Below are positions 1 to 9,384 of a stretch of 64,000 nt of DNA, one piece after another; position 1 is the first letter of the stretch, and each line of letters opens with the position of its first letter. The notes under the pieces are model-generated. The model saw nothing but the letters and a program-made list of their open reading frames with translations, had not been told where the DNA came from and did not search any database. Source of the DNA: Plantago elongata (Eukaryota; Streptophyta; Magnoliopsida; Lamiales; Plantaginaceae); assembly GCA_036897095.1 (NCBI GenBank), contig JAYMSP010000143.1, positions 1-64,000 on the forward strand, written 5' to 3'. A program made the position numbers and the translations under genes.

Positions 1-2267
1 GTTGATTCTTACCTATGTGTCGATTTTTTCACCAAAGTACTTTCACAAGTATTGTTTCACATTTTTCAGGACATTCTCGACGTTAATCAAAGTCTCGTTT
101 CAATTGAGGGGAATGTTAAAAGTATAAGTAGATTAGGTACTTAAAAGTATTATTGAATTATGATTCATTATTATATCTAAGTATACTTTTATATATATAT
201 ATATATATATATATTTGATGAACGAGAAGATATAGGAAAAGTAGTACCTTCAAAAGATTGAAATCATTGTCTCTACAATAACGTTGGATCATCAATACTA
301 TATTTTCCTTTAATTATCTAATGATAGGGAAAGAATGTCCATTTTCTGTGACATCAGATAGTTGGAAAATCCGATAAAACAGTGTCTCTAATTTCACTTG
401 CAATTGAGAAAGCCATTTGATTTGTCTGATATACAATATTTATTGTTCTTAATTGCATTTCTTGAACATATCTAAAACTGATTCCTTTTCTTGTTTACAT
501 TTAGCTGACTTGTTCTATGTGACAAAACATAGTTTTGTTTCCTTACCAAGGTTTGATTGAGACACTTAGTTCATGAACTCCCTGTAATAGTAACTTTTGC
601 ACACCTTTGCAATTTGCGAATAATTACCCTGTGGAGAAAAAGAATATACTCATTATCAAAGTGTTGGACTTGGTAACTTAATGAAGTTCCAGGGAACACC
701 AACCTCTCTTTAAACTTGTTAAAGTGAATCAACTCAACGTATTTCTCTTCGCTAGTGCTTTCGCTTTCGCTTTCTCTTCAGCTGTTATCTAGCAGCATCA
801 GAAATCATGAGGACAAAAGTACAATACCAGAAGATATGTATGGAAATGAAGGACAGTTCAGTGCTAGTTCAGTAAGTTCTTATAATCACTGTACTTGTCA
901 CTTGTTGAATAAGTCATTATCGAGTATCAATTCAAGCAAAACAGAACTATAAATCACCTCATAGGCTAATTTCTCAATTGATTCAATAAGTTTGGGCTCA
1001 ACACAGCATCTTGATCAGCAAATATCACCTCATCACGACTCATTATATATGCAACAGCTACATTCTTGATTGACTCAGTAAGTACAGGGTCCACGACAAC
1101 ATAATCATCAAGAGATACACCTCTAACTCATGTCTCTTCTCGTCTCTAATAACTACATTCTTGACTGATTCAGTTAGTACGACATCATCATCAAGATCTA
1201 TTGTGGAAGCAGAAACTACAACTCCCAGCAGTTTCTGTTTCTCACAAGAAATCATCCATGAACTAAGTGCCAAGTCGAATTCCAGACACAAATAGAACCT
1301 CATATAATAATTAACGTTTAAAATATTGTGAATGTTCGCCAGTCGCCACATGACAAGTATACATATTATGAATTTAAGCATAATCATGAAATTGATAATC
1401 ATAGTAGGATATGCATTCTCTAGTCAATTGTCTGTGTGTTAATTAGATGCTACTTTAATAGTGATTTATATTTATCTAGTGACCACTTTTCCAACATTTT
1501 GAAGCTGTCTGGAACTTCCTTCCAAGTTTTTGAGATTTTGAATCACAGTATACTATTAGTATTTCACATTAGTGGTATTCAGTATGAACTATGAAATTAG
1601 TTCTGAAAAGAAGAAAGATGCTCTCAAAATACTAGCTGGACTGGAAACTTGTTCCATGCATGAGCAATGACTTTAAAGTAAAAGAATGGATTTTTCACAG
1701 CATCTGAAAAGCTCTAAATCAGTCTGCCAAAAAAAAAAAAAAAAGATAAAAGAAAGAAAGCATGCTTTAAGACAAAAGACTGTTTCACCTAGAAGAATAA
1801 AGACATCTCCTGAATCATTCAGGTGAACAGACATATTCAACTCCACTTGTAAGGGTTTGATGACATGTCCCAATCAATTCATCTTATCAGGAATCAACAG
1901 ATAAAGCAGTAAAAGAAAATAAAAAAGATCAGCTTTAAATGAATAATGAAAATTGATCAAGAATCATTTAAAGATGCACAATTTCTTGCACCTGTCTCAG
2001 TAAAAATGGAAATATGCTTCAAGATTCTGGTATTTGCTATAAATTCATTATGACCAGCAATTGGCGTGCTTCTTTTCTTATCTTTTCAAGTAACTCAAAT
2101 AATTACAGAGTGTGAAAGATTGATTCCCTGTAGTTATGCAAAATCATGTATGACTATATAAAAAAGAAGTCTGCAGGGAAGAAAATTTAATTATGAGATT
2201 AAATCATGATGGCTACAATCGGAACTCATTTTGATACAATAAGATACACCAGTCTGTCAAAATTTTG
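1..2267. other. Intergenic region, no intact gene seen
   Basis: No open frame here has a recognisable product or a convincing exon series. An (AT)12 microsatellite lies at 190-214 and a 16-base A run near 1729-1744. A decayed minus-strand reading frame with internal repeats (905-1260) is listed separately. The right end, 2200-2267, should contain the 3' UTR of the kinase gene that ends at 2268. Confidence 0.5.
905..1260 (-). pseudogene. Decayed reading frame with three related ~30-residue repeats, unknown family
   Basis: Read on the minus strand, three peptides resemble each other: VVLTESVKNVVI (about 1144-1179), DPVLTESIKNVAVAYIM (about 1045-1095) and EPKLIESIEKLAYEVI (about 955-1002). Spacing between them is about 30 codons. 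They lie in different reading frames, so at least two small frame changes separate them and no intact protein is predicted. I do not recognise the family. It could also be part of a spliced gene whose other exons lie to the left, but I saw no clean splice sites between the repeats. The resemblance is read by eye and could be partly chance. Confidence 0.3.
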
Positions 2268-4264
2268 TTAGAAGAACTCAAAATCTAAGTAAGGGCCAGA
2301 TGACCTTTCAGAGTCAGAAGCAACATTATTTGGTGGCAAAGACGACTTTACCGACTGATTGAACTGCGAAAGATCAACGGGCTTAGGGATCTGCGGAGGT
2401 GAGGTGCTGCGAATAAGAGCCCAGTTCACATTTTCGAAAAATGGATGTTGTTTTATCTCGGTAGCCCCTCTCTTAAATCCTAATCTTTTTTGTGGATCCT
2501 TTGCAAGTAAACCTCTGATTAAATCCTTCGCGGCAAAACTTATCGTGGAGCCCTCGGGAAACTTTAGGGGGTGTCCGACAACATTGAACAGTGTCTCTCT
2601 ATTCCCCTGCCCTTTAAAGGGTGTTTTCCCATGAAGCAATTCAAACAAGAAAATACCGAATGTCCACCAGTCGACCGCACTGCCATGACCGTCTCCTCGA
2701 ATGATTTCAGGAGCTAAATACTCATGTGTCCCAACAAAGGACATTGATCGGGCTGCAGTTGGCTCCGCTACAAGAACAGGAAGAGAATCTGAACTGACCA
2801 CAGTGGTTCTTGTTCTTTCACGTTTAACCTTTTCTGGTTTGGAGTTAAAAAGGCGTGGTTTGAAACAATACGAAGGCTGAAAACATGAAGGTTGTGCACA
2901 AACGGGCAATTTGCACGTATTAGGATCAAGAATGCAGGATGGTTCGATGCAATACGAAGATATTGTACAAGCTGGTCCATCACTGGATGATACGAGGGTC
3001 GGATTCACGTAGCATCTTAGTGATAAATCAAAATCCGATAGCATAATGTGGCCGTCTTCTCTAACCAAAACATTTTCGGGTTTGAGATCTCTATACACCA
3101 CCCCCATCATATGTAGATATTCAAGCGCAAGCAGCACTTCAGAAGCATAGAACCTACAAGCAGAAAAAATCAAACTGTCATTCATTCAAAGCTTACAAAC
3201 TTCAACTCTTGATTATTTCAAAACTTAGAATCTAAAATTCCAAAAGGTGCAAGCAAATATATTACCAGGCTGCTAATGGTGACCAAAGTGTAACAAAATA
3301 ACTCAAGATGTTATGCATAACTAACAATTCTACATTTTTGAATCAATTCTACCGATAGTAAGAATGAAACTACATTCATCTTATCACTGTCTTTGGTTAA
3401 ACATAGCCTAACATGGTGCTCATAGTGATAAAGGTATAACAAACATAGCAATGTTCCACAACTTTCAATACTACATTTCAGAATATCAACAATTAACAAT
3501 GAATCAACCACATCTATCAGCAATATGCAAGAACCAGGTTAATCTAAAACTAAGGTCTAAAGTTTGAACCTTGCAGCTTGCTCCGAAAAATGCTTCCCAG
3601 GCTGCCGCTGCCTCAGCAAATGCAAGTCACCTCCACTGCAAAACTCCATAAGCAAACACGAAAACTTATCCGTCTCAAAATGCGAATAAAGCGTAGGAAG
3701 AAAAGGATGATCCAACAATCCCAGAATATCCCTCTCTGTCTGAGCCCTGACCACTTTCTTCCTACTAGCCAACATTCCCTTATCCATCACTTTCATCGCG
3801 AAAAGGCTCCCCCTACTCCTCAACTCAGCTAAATACACACTCCCAATATCCCCGAATCCCAGCTTCTTCAACAGCCTAAAATGCCCCAACCCCAACTCCC
3901 CATCTCTAGCCTGCACACACTGTACAGCCTCCCACTTCACGTCGTTCCCCTTATGCGGTTTCGACGGGCAAACCCTCCTAAAACTAGCCTCATTACCATC
4001 TACAACAGTACAATAGCTAACAGAACTATAACTACTCTTGTCAGTCTGCAATTCATCATCATAATACTCCTCACACACAACCACCTCAACATTCTTGGCA
4101 TCATCCACCTTACTACTACTACCTAAGCTAGTGTTATTCGATTCAGTTACAGTCCCACTGTAAAAATCGATTATGGGTTCGTTGGTAGTGATGGTAAGGT
4201 CATGAAAGGTGATGTTTTGGCAATGTGGGTCGGTAGGTGAGCTGTCTTGTGAAGCTTTGCTCAT
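2268..4264 (-). CDS. AGC-VIIIa serine/threonine protein kinase, D6PK/AGC1 type
   Basis: Two exons: 4264-3570 and 3153-2268, with a 416-base GT-AG intron; together 526 residues in frame. The kinase domain starts near residue 124, with a glycine loop GFGDIGSV (136-143) and catalytic lysine K158 in FAMKVM. The catalytic loop is YRDLKPEN (252-259). The metal-binding motif is DFD (272-274) instead of DFG, the hallmark of plant AGC-VIII kinases. A cysteine-rich insertion of about 85 residues separates DFD from the activation segment [11 protein letters not shown], as in D6PK relatives, where this insertion directs membrane attachment. The last residues (DFEFF) fit a PDK1-docking FxxF motif. In the family these kinases phosphorylate PIN auxin efflux carriers at the plasma membrane; that role is inferred here. 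The start is the first Met of the exon, with a stop-rich leader upstream. The intron sits just after EQAAR, a position I recall as common in this subfamily. Confidence 0.93.
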
Positions 4265-6381
4265 GTTGCAGAGTAATTGATGAAATGCCTGAGAGAGTGG
4301 TTTTTGAAGATGGTGGTCAATTTAAGATTGGTGACGCCGAGGCAGTCAAAGAAACACACAGAGATGCAAGCGGCAAGAAAGGATGAGGGATTAATAAACT
4401 AGTGAATTGAAGGGTGGTTATTTGTTTAAATTTGAAAAAGGTGAGATTTTTGAGATGTTTGAGAACTCCAATGAATTTAATGGAATTGGGGTTGGTGACT
4501 CGGTGCAAGAGACTTGAGTCTTGACCAGAACAGAACAGAACAGAACAGAGCAGAGCCAATTATCTCTCTGGTGTTACAGTGTTGTGGAACAGCTTCACGA
4601 CAAGGATAGGTAAGGGACAAACATTGGAATGACTCATTTTTTCAACAGGCGTGTTCAATAGTAAACAGACTGAATGCTGGACTTCTGTAGGATGTAATAG
4701 TTGATCGACTGAATTAGGGCTCGGAATTTCGACTCTAGGGGTATTACTGTAACTTATGGGCCTCACTTGACTTCTACTAATTTACCTTGTACCCCAGATC
4801 GAATAAACTATCGATTCAATTGGTATGTTGAAGGGTTATGGTGCATGTAGATTGGTGTAAATTACATGGACGGATGACATAAAACAACAAAGGAGTGGGA
4901 GAATCTATAGGGGGGACCAAAGCACAAATTCATAGTGAGAGACTGAGAGGACTAAAAAGGATGGCTTGCTTTCCTAGATGATAAAAGAGCTTCAAAAGCA
5001 GTGTCCCTTTTTATATTTGCGTTTTTGTAGTACATGAATTTGGATTTCTTCAAATCTTTTTTGAACTTGTTTGTTGTGGAGTAGATGCAGTTGTTTTTTC
5101 TTACTAGGTGTTTGGTTTAAGTTTGTCCAATTCAAGATTTGTCTAATCTGTTTCATTTATAGTATGTACTCTCATATTTACGAGAAAAATGTAGAGGCGT
5201 GCTACCAATTGGAGCAGAGTTGAACAAAATGTAACACATAAACAATTCTTGCTAGCCGAGTAAGACTATATTATCTTCAACTGAAAATCACTTCAGTTCA
5301 GTTCAGCTCGACTTACTTATAATTTATACTTTACTCTAGTTTAGTTCAGCTCGACTTAGTTATAATTTATACCTTACTCTAGTTCAGTTAAGTTTAGTTC
5401 AGTCCAGTCCAGTTTTGTTCTGTAAATCTCAGTTTAAGAGAACACAACCTAATTGGCCAATACATTTTGACGTGTGATTTGGCCATTGTGCCCCAACTCC
5501 TTTCTTCTTCCTCTTCCTTTCCTCCATTTCCGTCCACTTTTAGATTCATTCTGACCGCCACAATCCCGCCTCGACTCACACTGCCCCGCCTCCCCATCGC
5601 CATATTGGAGTCTTCATCATTCTGGTGTCCTCCACCGCCTCACCTCTATGCTCCACAGTCCACACGACCAAAATCTCATCCATTTGAGATTAGTAAAACC
5701 ATGCCCCTGCCCAATGTGTCTGCCCAACTGTGTGTCCAAAAGGAAGGCAGGGTGATCCAATAGTAAGTCATTAATTTGACGTTTGTTTCCAGAAAGTGAG
5801 AAATTGATGTTGTGCCGCAGTGTAAAAAATCCAAAAATGCAGTAGAGACATTACATACATCACTAAGGTTAGTATTTGATGTGTACAAATGAGTTCATCC
5901 TTTCTAATTCATCTTTTAAGATGGAAGTGTGACAAACAAGATCACGATAAGTCATAATGCTCCCACAACGGCAGGAGCCAACCAGTTGCTAGGAGCCCTT
6001 ACTTGGGCGACCTAGAACCGCGGAATGTGTATAAGCTCAATTTAAATAAGTATATTTGTATTTGAAAGTTTCATATAATCTCCAGTTTTGGAGAGTAGTG
6101 ATATGAAAACAAGGGACGTGCCTGGCTATATTTCTCCTAAAGCAAGATAATCATGAATTTTTGCTTTAGTTCATTTTGTAATACTCAGTGTTCACTCACC
6201 AAATCAGTGATACTGACAATCAAGGGCTTGATCACACAACACTTGACACTCCACTTAATTTCCATCTTTGTTTAACATTTTTAAAAGTAAATTTTCTTTG
6301 TCTTCAAGATTTCAAGGGCAAAACGTGAAGCAAAATCAAAGAAAGCTCCAAACAGATTAGAGCATTTTCATCATTCGTTAG
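4265..6381. other. Intergenic region between divergent genes
   Basis: This holds the 5' UTR and promoter of the minus-strand kinase and the promoter of the plus-strand thaumatin-like gene. A short CAGAA-type tandem repeat lies at about 4527-4556, close to where the kinase leader would be. A MITE at 5253-5441 is listed separately. Otherwise no gene or RNA is visible. Confidence 0.5.
5253..5441. mobile_element. MITE, family A copy 1 (CAGTTCAG-rich)
   Basis: The left end (ATTATCTTCAACTGAAAATC) resembles the reverse complement of the right end, which reads GTTGTGTTCTCTTAAACTGA, so the element has imperfect terminal inverted repeats. The interior is rich in AGTTCAG and contains a tandem duplication of about 52 bases centred on TCGACTTAGTTATAATTTAT. 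A second copy with the same ends and the same core lies at 27149-27303. No coding capacity. The superfamily is not resolved because the target-site duplication is unclear. Confidence 0.55.
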
Positions 6382-6388
6382 TATAAAT
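6382..6388 (+). promoter_or_regulatory. Probable TATA box of the thaumatin-like gene
   Basis: TATAAAT lies 43 bases upstream of the ATG at 6431. That leaves room for a transcription start about 30 bases downstream and a very short leader. Position-based inference only. Confidence 0.5.
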
Positions 6389-6430
6389 TCAACATTGTAA
6401 CCAAATCAAGCAAAGATATAGAAACAAAAA

Positions 6431-7210
6431 ATGAAACTTTCAGTAGCATCTACCCCTTTCATTCTCTTCATATTCCAATTACTTATATCTAGTAACATTC
6501 TAGTACAATCTTGTACGTTTTATGTTAGTAACAAGTGCCCTTATCCTATATGGCCAGCCACAGCCCCAAACCAAGGCCATCCCGTGATAGCCAATGGTGG
6601 ATTTTACCTACCACCCGGCCGTACCCGAAGATTCCAGGCCCCAGGTGACTGGACGGGCCGAATTTGGGCCCGGACAGGCTGCGACTTCTCGTCTCCAAAC
6701 CACAAGCCCGCTTGCGAAACAGGAGACTGCGATGGAAAACTAGAGTGTAGTGGCTCCATAGGCCTCCCTCCAGCCACACTAGTCGAATTCACATTACAAG
6801 CCGACAAACAAGAGCCAAATTTTTACGACGTTAGCCTAGTGGACGGGTACAACTTACCCGCTCACGTGTATGCAAAGTCTCAGGATCCTAAATGTCACAT
6901 TCCGGGATGTAATAAAGACATGAAGGGATCGTGTCCTTTGGAACTACAAGTCGTGAATGGCAAAGGAGAAGTTGTGGCATGTAAGAGCGCGTGTTTGGCA
7001 TTTAATGTTGACTCGTTTTGTTGTAGGAACAAGTATGGTACGCCGCAAAAGTGCAAGCCTAGTGTGTACTCGAAAATGTTTAAGGATGCATGTCCGTCGT
7101 ATGTTAGCTACGCATTTGATCAGCCTTCACCGTTGGTTAGCTGTCCGGCCGATGAGTTTGTGATAACTTTCTGCCCGGAGAAATGGGGAGGTGAACATTC
7201 ATCAAACTAG
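6431..7210 (+). CDS. Thaumatin-like protein (PR-5 family), secreted
   Basis: Single exon, 259 residues, normal for the family. A hydrophobic signal peptide covers about residues 1-26. The mature protein has the thaumatin fold signatures: CxFxVxNKCPYPIW at the start, a WTGRIWARTGC segment and the cysteine-dense FCCRNKYG region. Acidic-cleft residues of the REDDD set appear in place (R in GRIWAR, E in VEFTL, D in YDVSLVDGYN). Sixteen cysteines at family spacing would form eight disulphides; a seventeenth sits at the predicted mature N terminus. Family members act in the apoplast against fungi by binding beta-1,3-glucans or disturbing membranes. The C terminus stops after CPEKWGG with a short tail, so there is no vacuolar or GPI extension. 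A TATA box lies 43 bases upstream. Antifungal activity is inferred from family membership. Confidence 0.95.
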   Translation: MKLSVASTPFILFIFQLLISSNILVQSCTFYVSNKCPYPIWPATAPNQGHPVIANGGFYLPPGRTRRFQAPGDWTGRIWARTGCDFSSPNHKPACETGDCDGKLECSGSIGLPPATLVEFTLQADKQEPNFYDVSLVDGYNLPAHVYAKSQDPKCHIPGCNKDMKGSCPLELQVVNGKGEVVACKSACLAFNVDSFCCRNKYGTPQKCKPSVYSKMFKDACPSYVSYAFDQPSPLVSCPADEFVITFCPEKWGGEHSSN

Positions 7211-7391
7211 TGATTGATTTGGTGCAGTTCTAGCATTTAACATATCGTTGGTTCATGACTTCATGTTATTCATTTGGTGGAAGAAATAAGATATAGAAGT
7301 TCGAGAAACCATCATGAATTATTATACTACATTACTAAATCAAATTGGTTATAAATATAGCTTACTTTATAACATTTAATTTATTACTAAT

Positions 7392-8083
7392 GCCCTGTTT
7401 AACTGAATTAATTGATAAGATAATAAGATAGTTAGTAGTTGATAGTTGGGTCATGTTTAATAAAATTAATGAAAAGGTGAGTAGTTAGTTGGTAGTTGAA
7501 TAATTAGATTGTAGCTAGTTAGGTAGTTTTTTTTCAACAAGCTTATTTGATACATAGGTAGTTCTTTTTTGCCAACAAGCTAAGGTCTGGTTTAGTAAAA
7601 CTAGTTGAAAAGGTAGATGGTAGTTCAAAAGGTAGTTGGTAGTTGAATGATTAGCTGGTGACTGGTTATATAATTTTTTTTTCAACAAGCTAACTTGGTT
7701 AGCTTATCAAACCAACTAGTTTGTTTAAAAAGCTGTACGTTCACGCAACAAGCTTTTTATTAAAAAAAGAAAGGCTCATGGAGATGAAAATGTATTGGTA
7801 AACAGAGCCTAAATTGGTTAACTTTTCAATTGAGCTAGATAGTTTGAAAAGTTGATAACAAACTTTTTATTAAAAGATGCTCATGAAGCTGAAAAACTAG
7901 TGATAACAGAGCCTTGATCAGATAGTTTTTTTTGTTCAACAAGCTAACTTGATTAACTTCTCAAATCAATTACCTGAAAAATTAGTTTGTTTAAAAATTT
8001 GCGCATTCAATTAACGAGCTTTTTCTTAAAAGAATTTATGAAGCTGAAAAATTAATTAAAAGTTTAGTGGTAAACGGGGTTTA
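7392..8083. mobile_element. Nest of hAT-like MITE copies
   Basis: The left edge reads CCCTGTTTAAC and the right edge GTAAACGGGG, which are inverted relative to each other and of the type found at many plant hAT MITEs. Inside, a unit containing TAGTTGGTAGTTGAAT, TTTTTTTCAACAAGCTAACTTG and CAACAAGCTTTTTATTAAAA recurs about three to four times, with internal edges such as GTAAACAGAGCC (about 7799) and ATAACAGAGCC (about 7905). This suggests related copies inserted into or beside each other. No coding capacity; exact internal boundaries were not resolved. Confidence 0.5.
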
Positions 8084-8204
8084 GTGTAGAGTTGAATTTG
8101 ATGTACATGAAAATCTGTCAATGGGCCAAATCTGCAGTAAGTGTAGAGTTGATGTTCGGTCCATACTAACTGGGTTTGGAGTCTTGGTCTTCACAAGAAG
8201 AACC

Positions 8205-8321
8205 CAGACCTTCCAAAAGACCCAATAGCCCATGCAGACCTTCCAAAAGACCCAATAGCCCATGCCCAAAATTCTCGAAATATAACCGATTGCGGAGTCT
8301 CCGCCTCCAAAATTAGGGTTT
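8205..8321 (+). promoter_or_regulatory. snoRNA-cluster promoter: duplicated site II elements plus telo-box
   Basis: A perfect 30-base tandem duplication (8205-8234 and 8235-8264) carries AGCCCA (the reverse of TGGGCT, a site II element) twice, at 8227-8232 and 8257-8262. A telo-box, TTAGGGTTT, lies at 8313-8321. The combination of site II elements with a telo-box is the known promoter signature of plant ribosomal-protein and snoRNA genes. It sits about 320 bases upstream of the first well-supported snoRNA and on the same strand. Promoter function is inferred. Confidence 0.65.
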
Positions 8322-8643
8322 CACCACCATAAAAACCCGTTTGCATCATCGTTTTCAAGCATCACAGTGACAGAGTTCACCACGAGCTACAAGGTTATAC
8401 TAATTCTACCTTCGAAACTCAATTTGTTTTTCTGTACCTCTATTTATTTTCGTTTTCCCTTTCTTAATTTTGCTTCAAATCAAGTGAGGAGAAAAAAACT
8501 GCAACAATATGATGGGTAATTAGATTATCCCGGATTACTAGTATTTAAGTCTCTGATGATTTATCCTTCTCCAACCAATCAATAAATTTCTTAAAGTTTT
8601 GATTTTTAATTTTATTTTGCTTGAATCTGAGGTTTTGAATTTT
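8322..8643 (+). other. Leader of the snoRNA transcript, no certain RNA
   Basis: Between the telo-box and U18 I found only a weak C/D-like pair (TGATGAT at 8553-8559, CTGA at 8627-8630) with no terminal stem and no rRNA complementarity I could recognise. It is left unannotated as an RNA. Confidence 0.3.
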
Positions 8644-8719
8644 GGAGATATGATGAACACTATATTGGTCCGTGTTTCTGAAACACCTTGACGATAAAAT
8701 CTAACCACTTCTGATCTCT
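8644..8719 (+). ncRNA. U18: C/D box snoRNA U18
   Basis: Box C is ATGATGA (8650-8656), box D' CTGA (8678-8681), a C'-like TTGACGA follows at about 8689-8695, and box D is CTGA (8711-8714). GAGA before box C pairs with TCTC after box D as the terminal stem. The guide before D', ATTGGTCCGTGTTT, is the conserved U18 antisense element, complementary to AAACACGGACCAA of 25S rRNA. By the box-D-plus-five rule it points to the A of AAACA, equivalent to yeast 25S Am649, the known U18 site. The same guide and D' block occur in human U18 as I recall it. It is the first well-supported member of the cluster. Confidence 0.88.
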
Positions 8720-8838
8720 TCATTCAAAATCTTATTTTTTTCAGCTTTTTTTCAGCAAAATCCTATCTTTTGAGATTTTTTTAATGCAAAAACCTTATGT
8801 TTTGAGCTTTTTTCTGCATAATTGTTGAATAGTGTTGA

Positions 8839-8941
8839 TTTGCAGTGGTTCGATGATTACCTGCCTTTTTAGGCGATATACGCTATACTGAATCTAAGCA
8901 TGAATAGATAAATTTTACACTGTATGAGATCTTGCTGCAAT
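8839..8941 (+). ncRNA. Candidate C/D box snoRNA, 18S guide
   Basis: A box C-like TCGATGA (8850-8856) is followed by CTGA at 8888-8891. The guide directly before it, ATATACGCTAT, is complementary to ATAGCGTATAT of 18S rRNA (recalled context CCAATAGCGTATATTT), an 11-base match offset by one base. By the plus-five rule it would methylate the G of ATAGC. A 6-base inverted repeat TTGCAG/CTGCAA (about 8840-8845 and 8935-8940) could be the terminal stem, but no canonical box D precedes it. If 8888-8891 is the terminal D box, the RNA would be only about 50 bases, which is short. It is either a divergent snoRNA or a decayed copy. Confidence 0.4.
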
Positions 8942-8999
8942 TACAAATTTTGTTTATTGTTGTTTTATTAATAAGTAAGCTATCAAATTTGTATAGAAT

Positions 9000-9090
9000 T
9001 CTGCTATGATGATTTATGATCAAATTCACATGTCAGACTTCAGAGATTTTGAAAAAAATCAGTGAGAAGATAAATCATTTTCTGAGCAGA
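9000..9090 (+). ncRNA. C/D box snoRNA, snR58-type (25S guide)
   Basis: Terminal stem TCTGC (9000-9004) pairs with GCAGA (9086-9090). Box C is ATGATGA (9006-9012) and box D CTGA (9082-9085). An internal CAGA serves as D', and the 13 bases before it, CACATGTCAGACT, are complementary to AGTCTGACATGTG of 25S rRNA. Counting five bases from D' places the methylation on the C of GAGTC. That is 14 bases downstream of the U18 target and equals yeast Cm663, the snR58 site. The 91-base length is typical. No target is apparent for the guide beside box D. Confidence 0.85.
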
Positions 9091-9149
9091 GCTAATTGTA
9101 ATGAATTTCACAACAGTATTGAAAAAATGATTGTTTGTTTGATAAAAAA

Positions 9150-9325
9150 GCCAGCCTAATATTGCAAATCCGGTTGTTTATTTTGTTGAGTATATCGGAT
9201 CTATCGTTAGGCCAAAATGAACCATATGCGTGTATGCTTATTCCTGTGTATGCGTTCTGCCTTTAGCTCCGGATTTTTCCTGTATCTACTAGGAGTTTCG
9301 GTGACAAGGTAGATACATTTTACAT
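9150..9325 (+). ncRNA. Probable H/ACA box snoRNA (18S pseudouridylation guide)
   Basis: A 5' hairpin has lower stem GCCTAA/TTAGGC (9154-9159, 9207-9212) and upper stem ATCCG/CGGAT (9168-9172, 9196-9200). Between them is an internal loop with TATTGCAA on the left and CTATCG on the right. An H box AAATGA (ANANNA) lies at 9215-9220, 14 bases from the pocket, as the rule for this class requires. The pocket arms match the recalled plant 18S segment GATAGATCATTGCAAT: right arm to GATAG(A), left arm to TTGCAAT, leaving the U of GATAGAU next to the unpaired bases. The spacing is one base looser than ideal. The 3' hairpin was not resolved; a 9-base stem TGTATCTAC/GTAGATACA (9281-9317) followed by ACA at 9322-9324 may form its end. 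Confidence 0.5.
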
Positions 9326-9384
9326 CTTTCAGTGTAATTATCAATTGATTTTTGATTTATTTGAGAGTTTTTGATGGTGAATTG

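Noticed and set aside
755-952. 65-residue open frame with a serine/leucine-rich start
   Set aside because: Start arises from a CTTTCGCTTT-type simple repeat and there is no recognisable product.
5467-5763. 98-residue serine/proline-rich open frame
   Set aside because: Composition follows a local C/T-rich DNA stretch; no homology recognised and no promoter.
8553-8640. C/D snoRNA-like pair TGATGAT and CTGA just before U18
   Set aside because: No terminal stem forms and neither possible guide matches rRNA I can recall; such short boxes occur by chance in AT-rich DNA.
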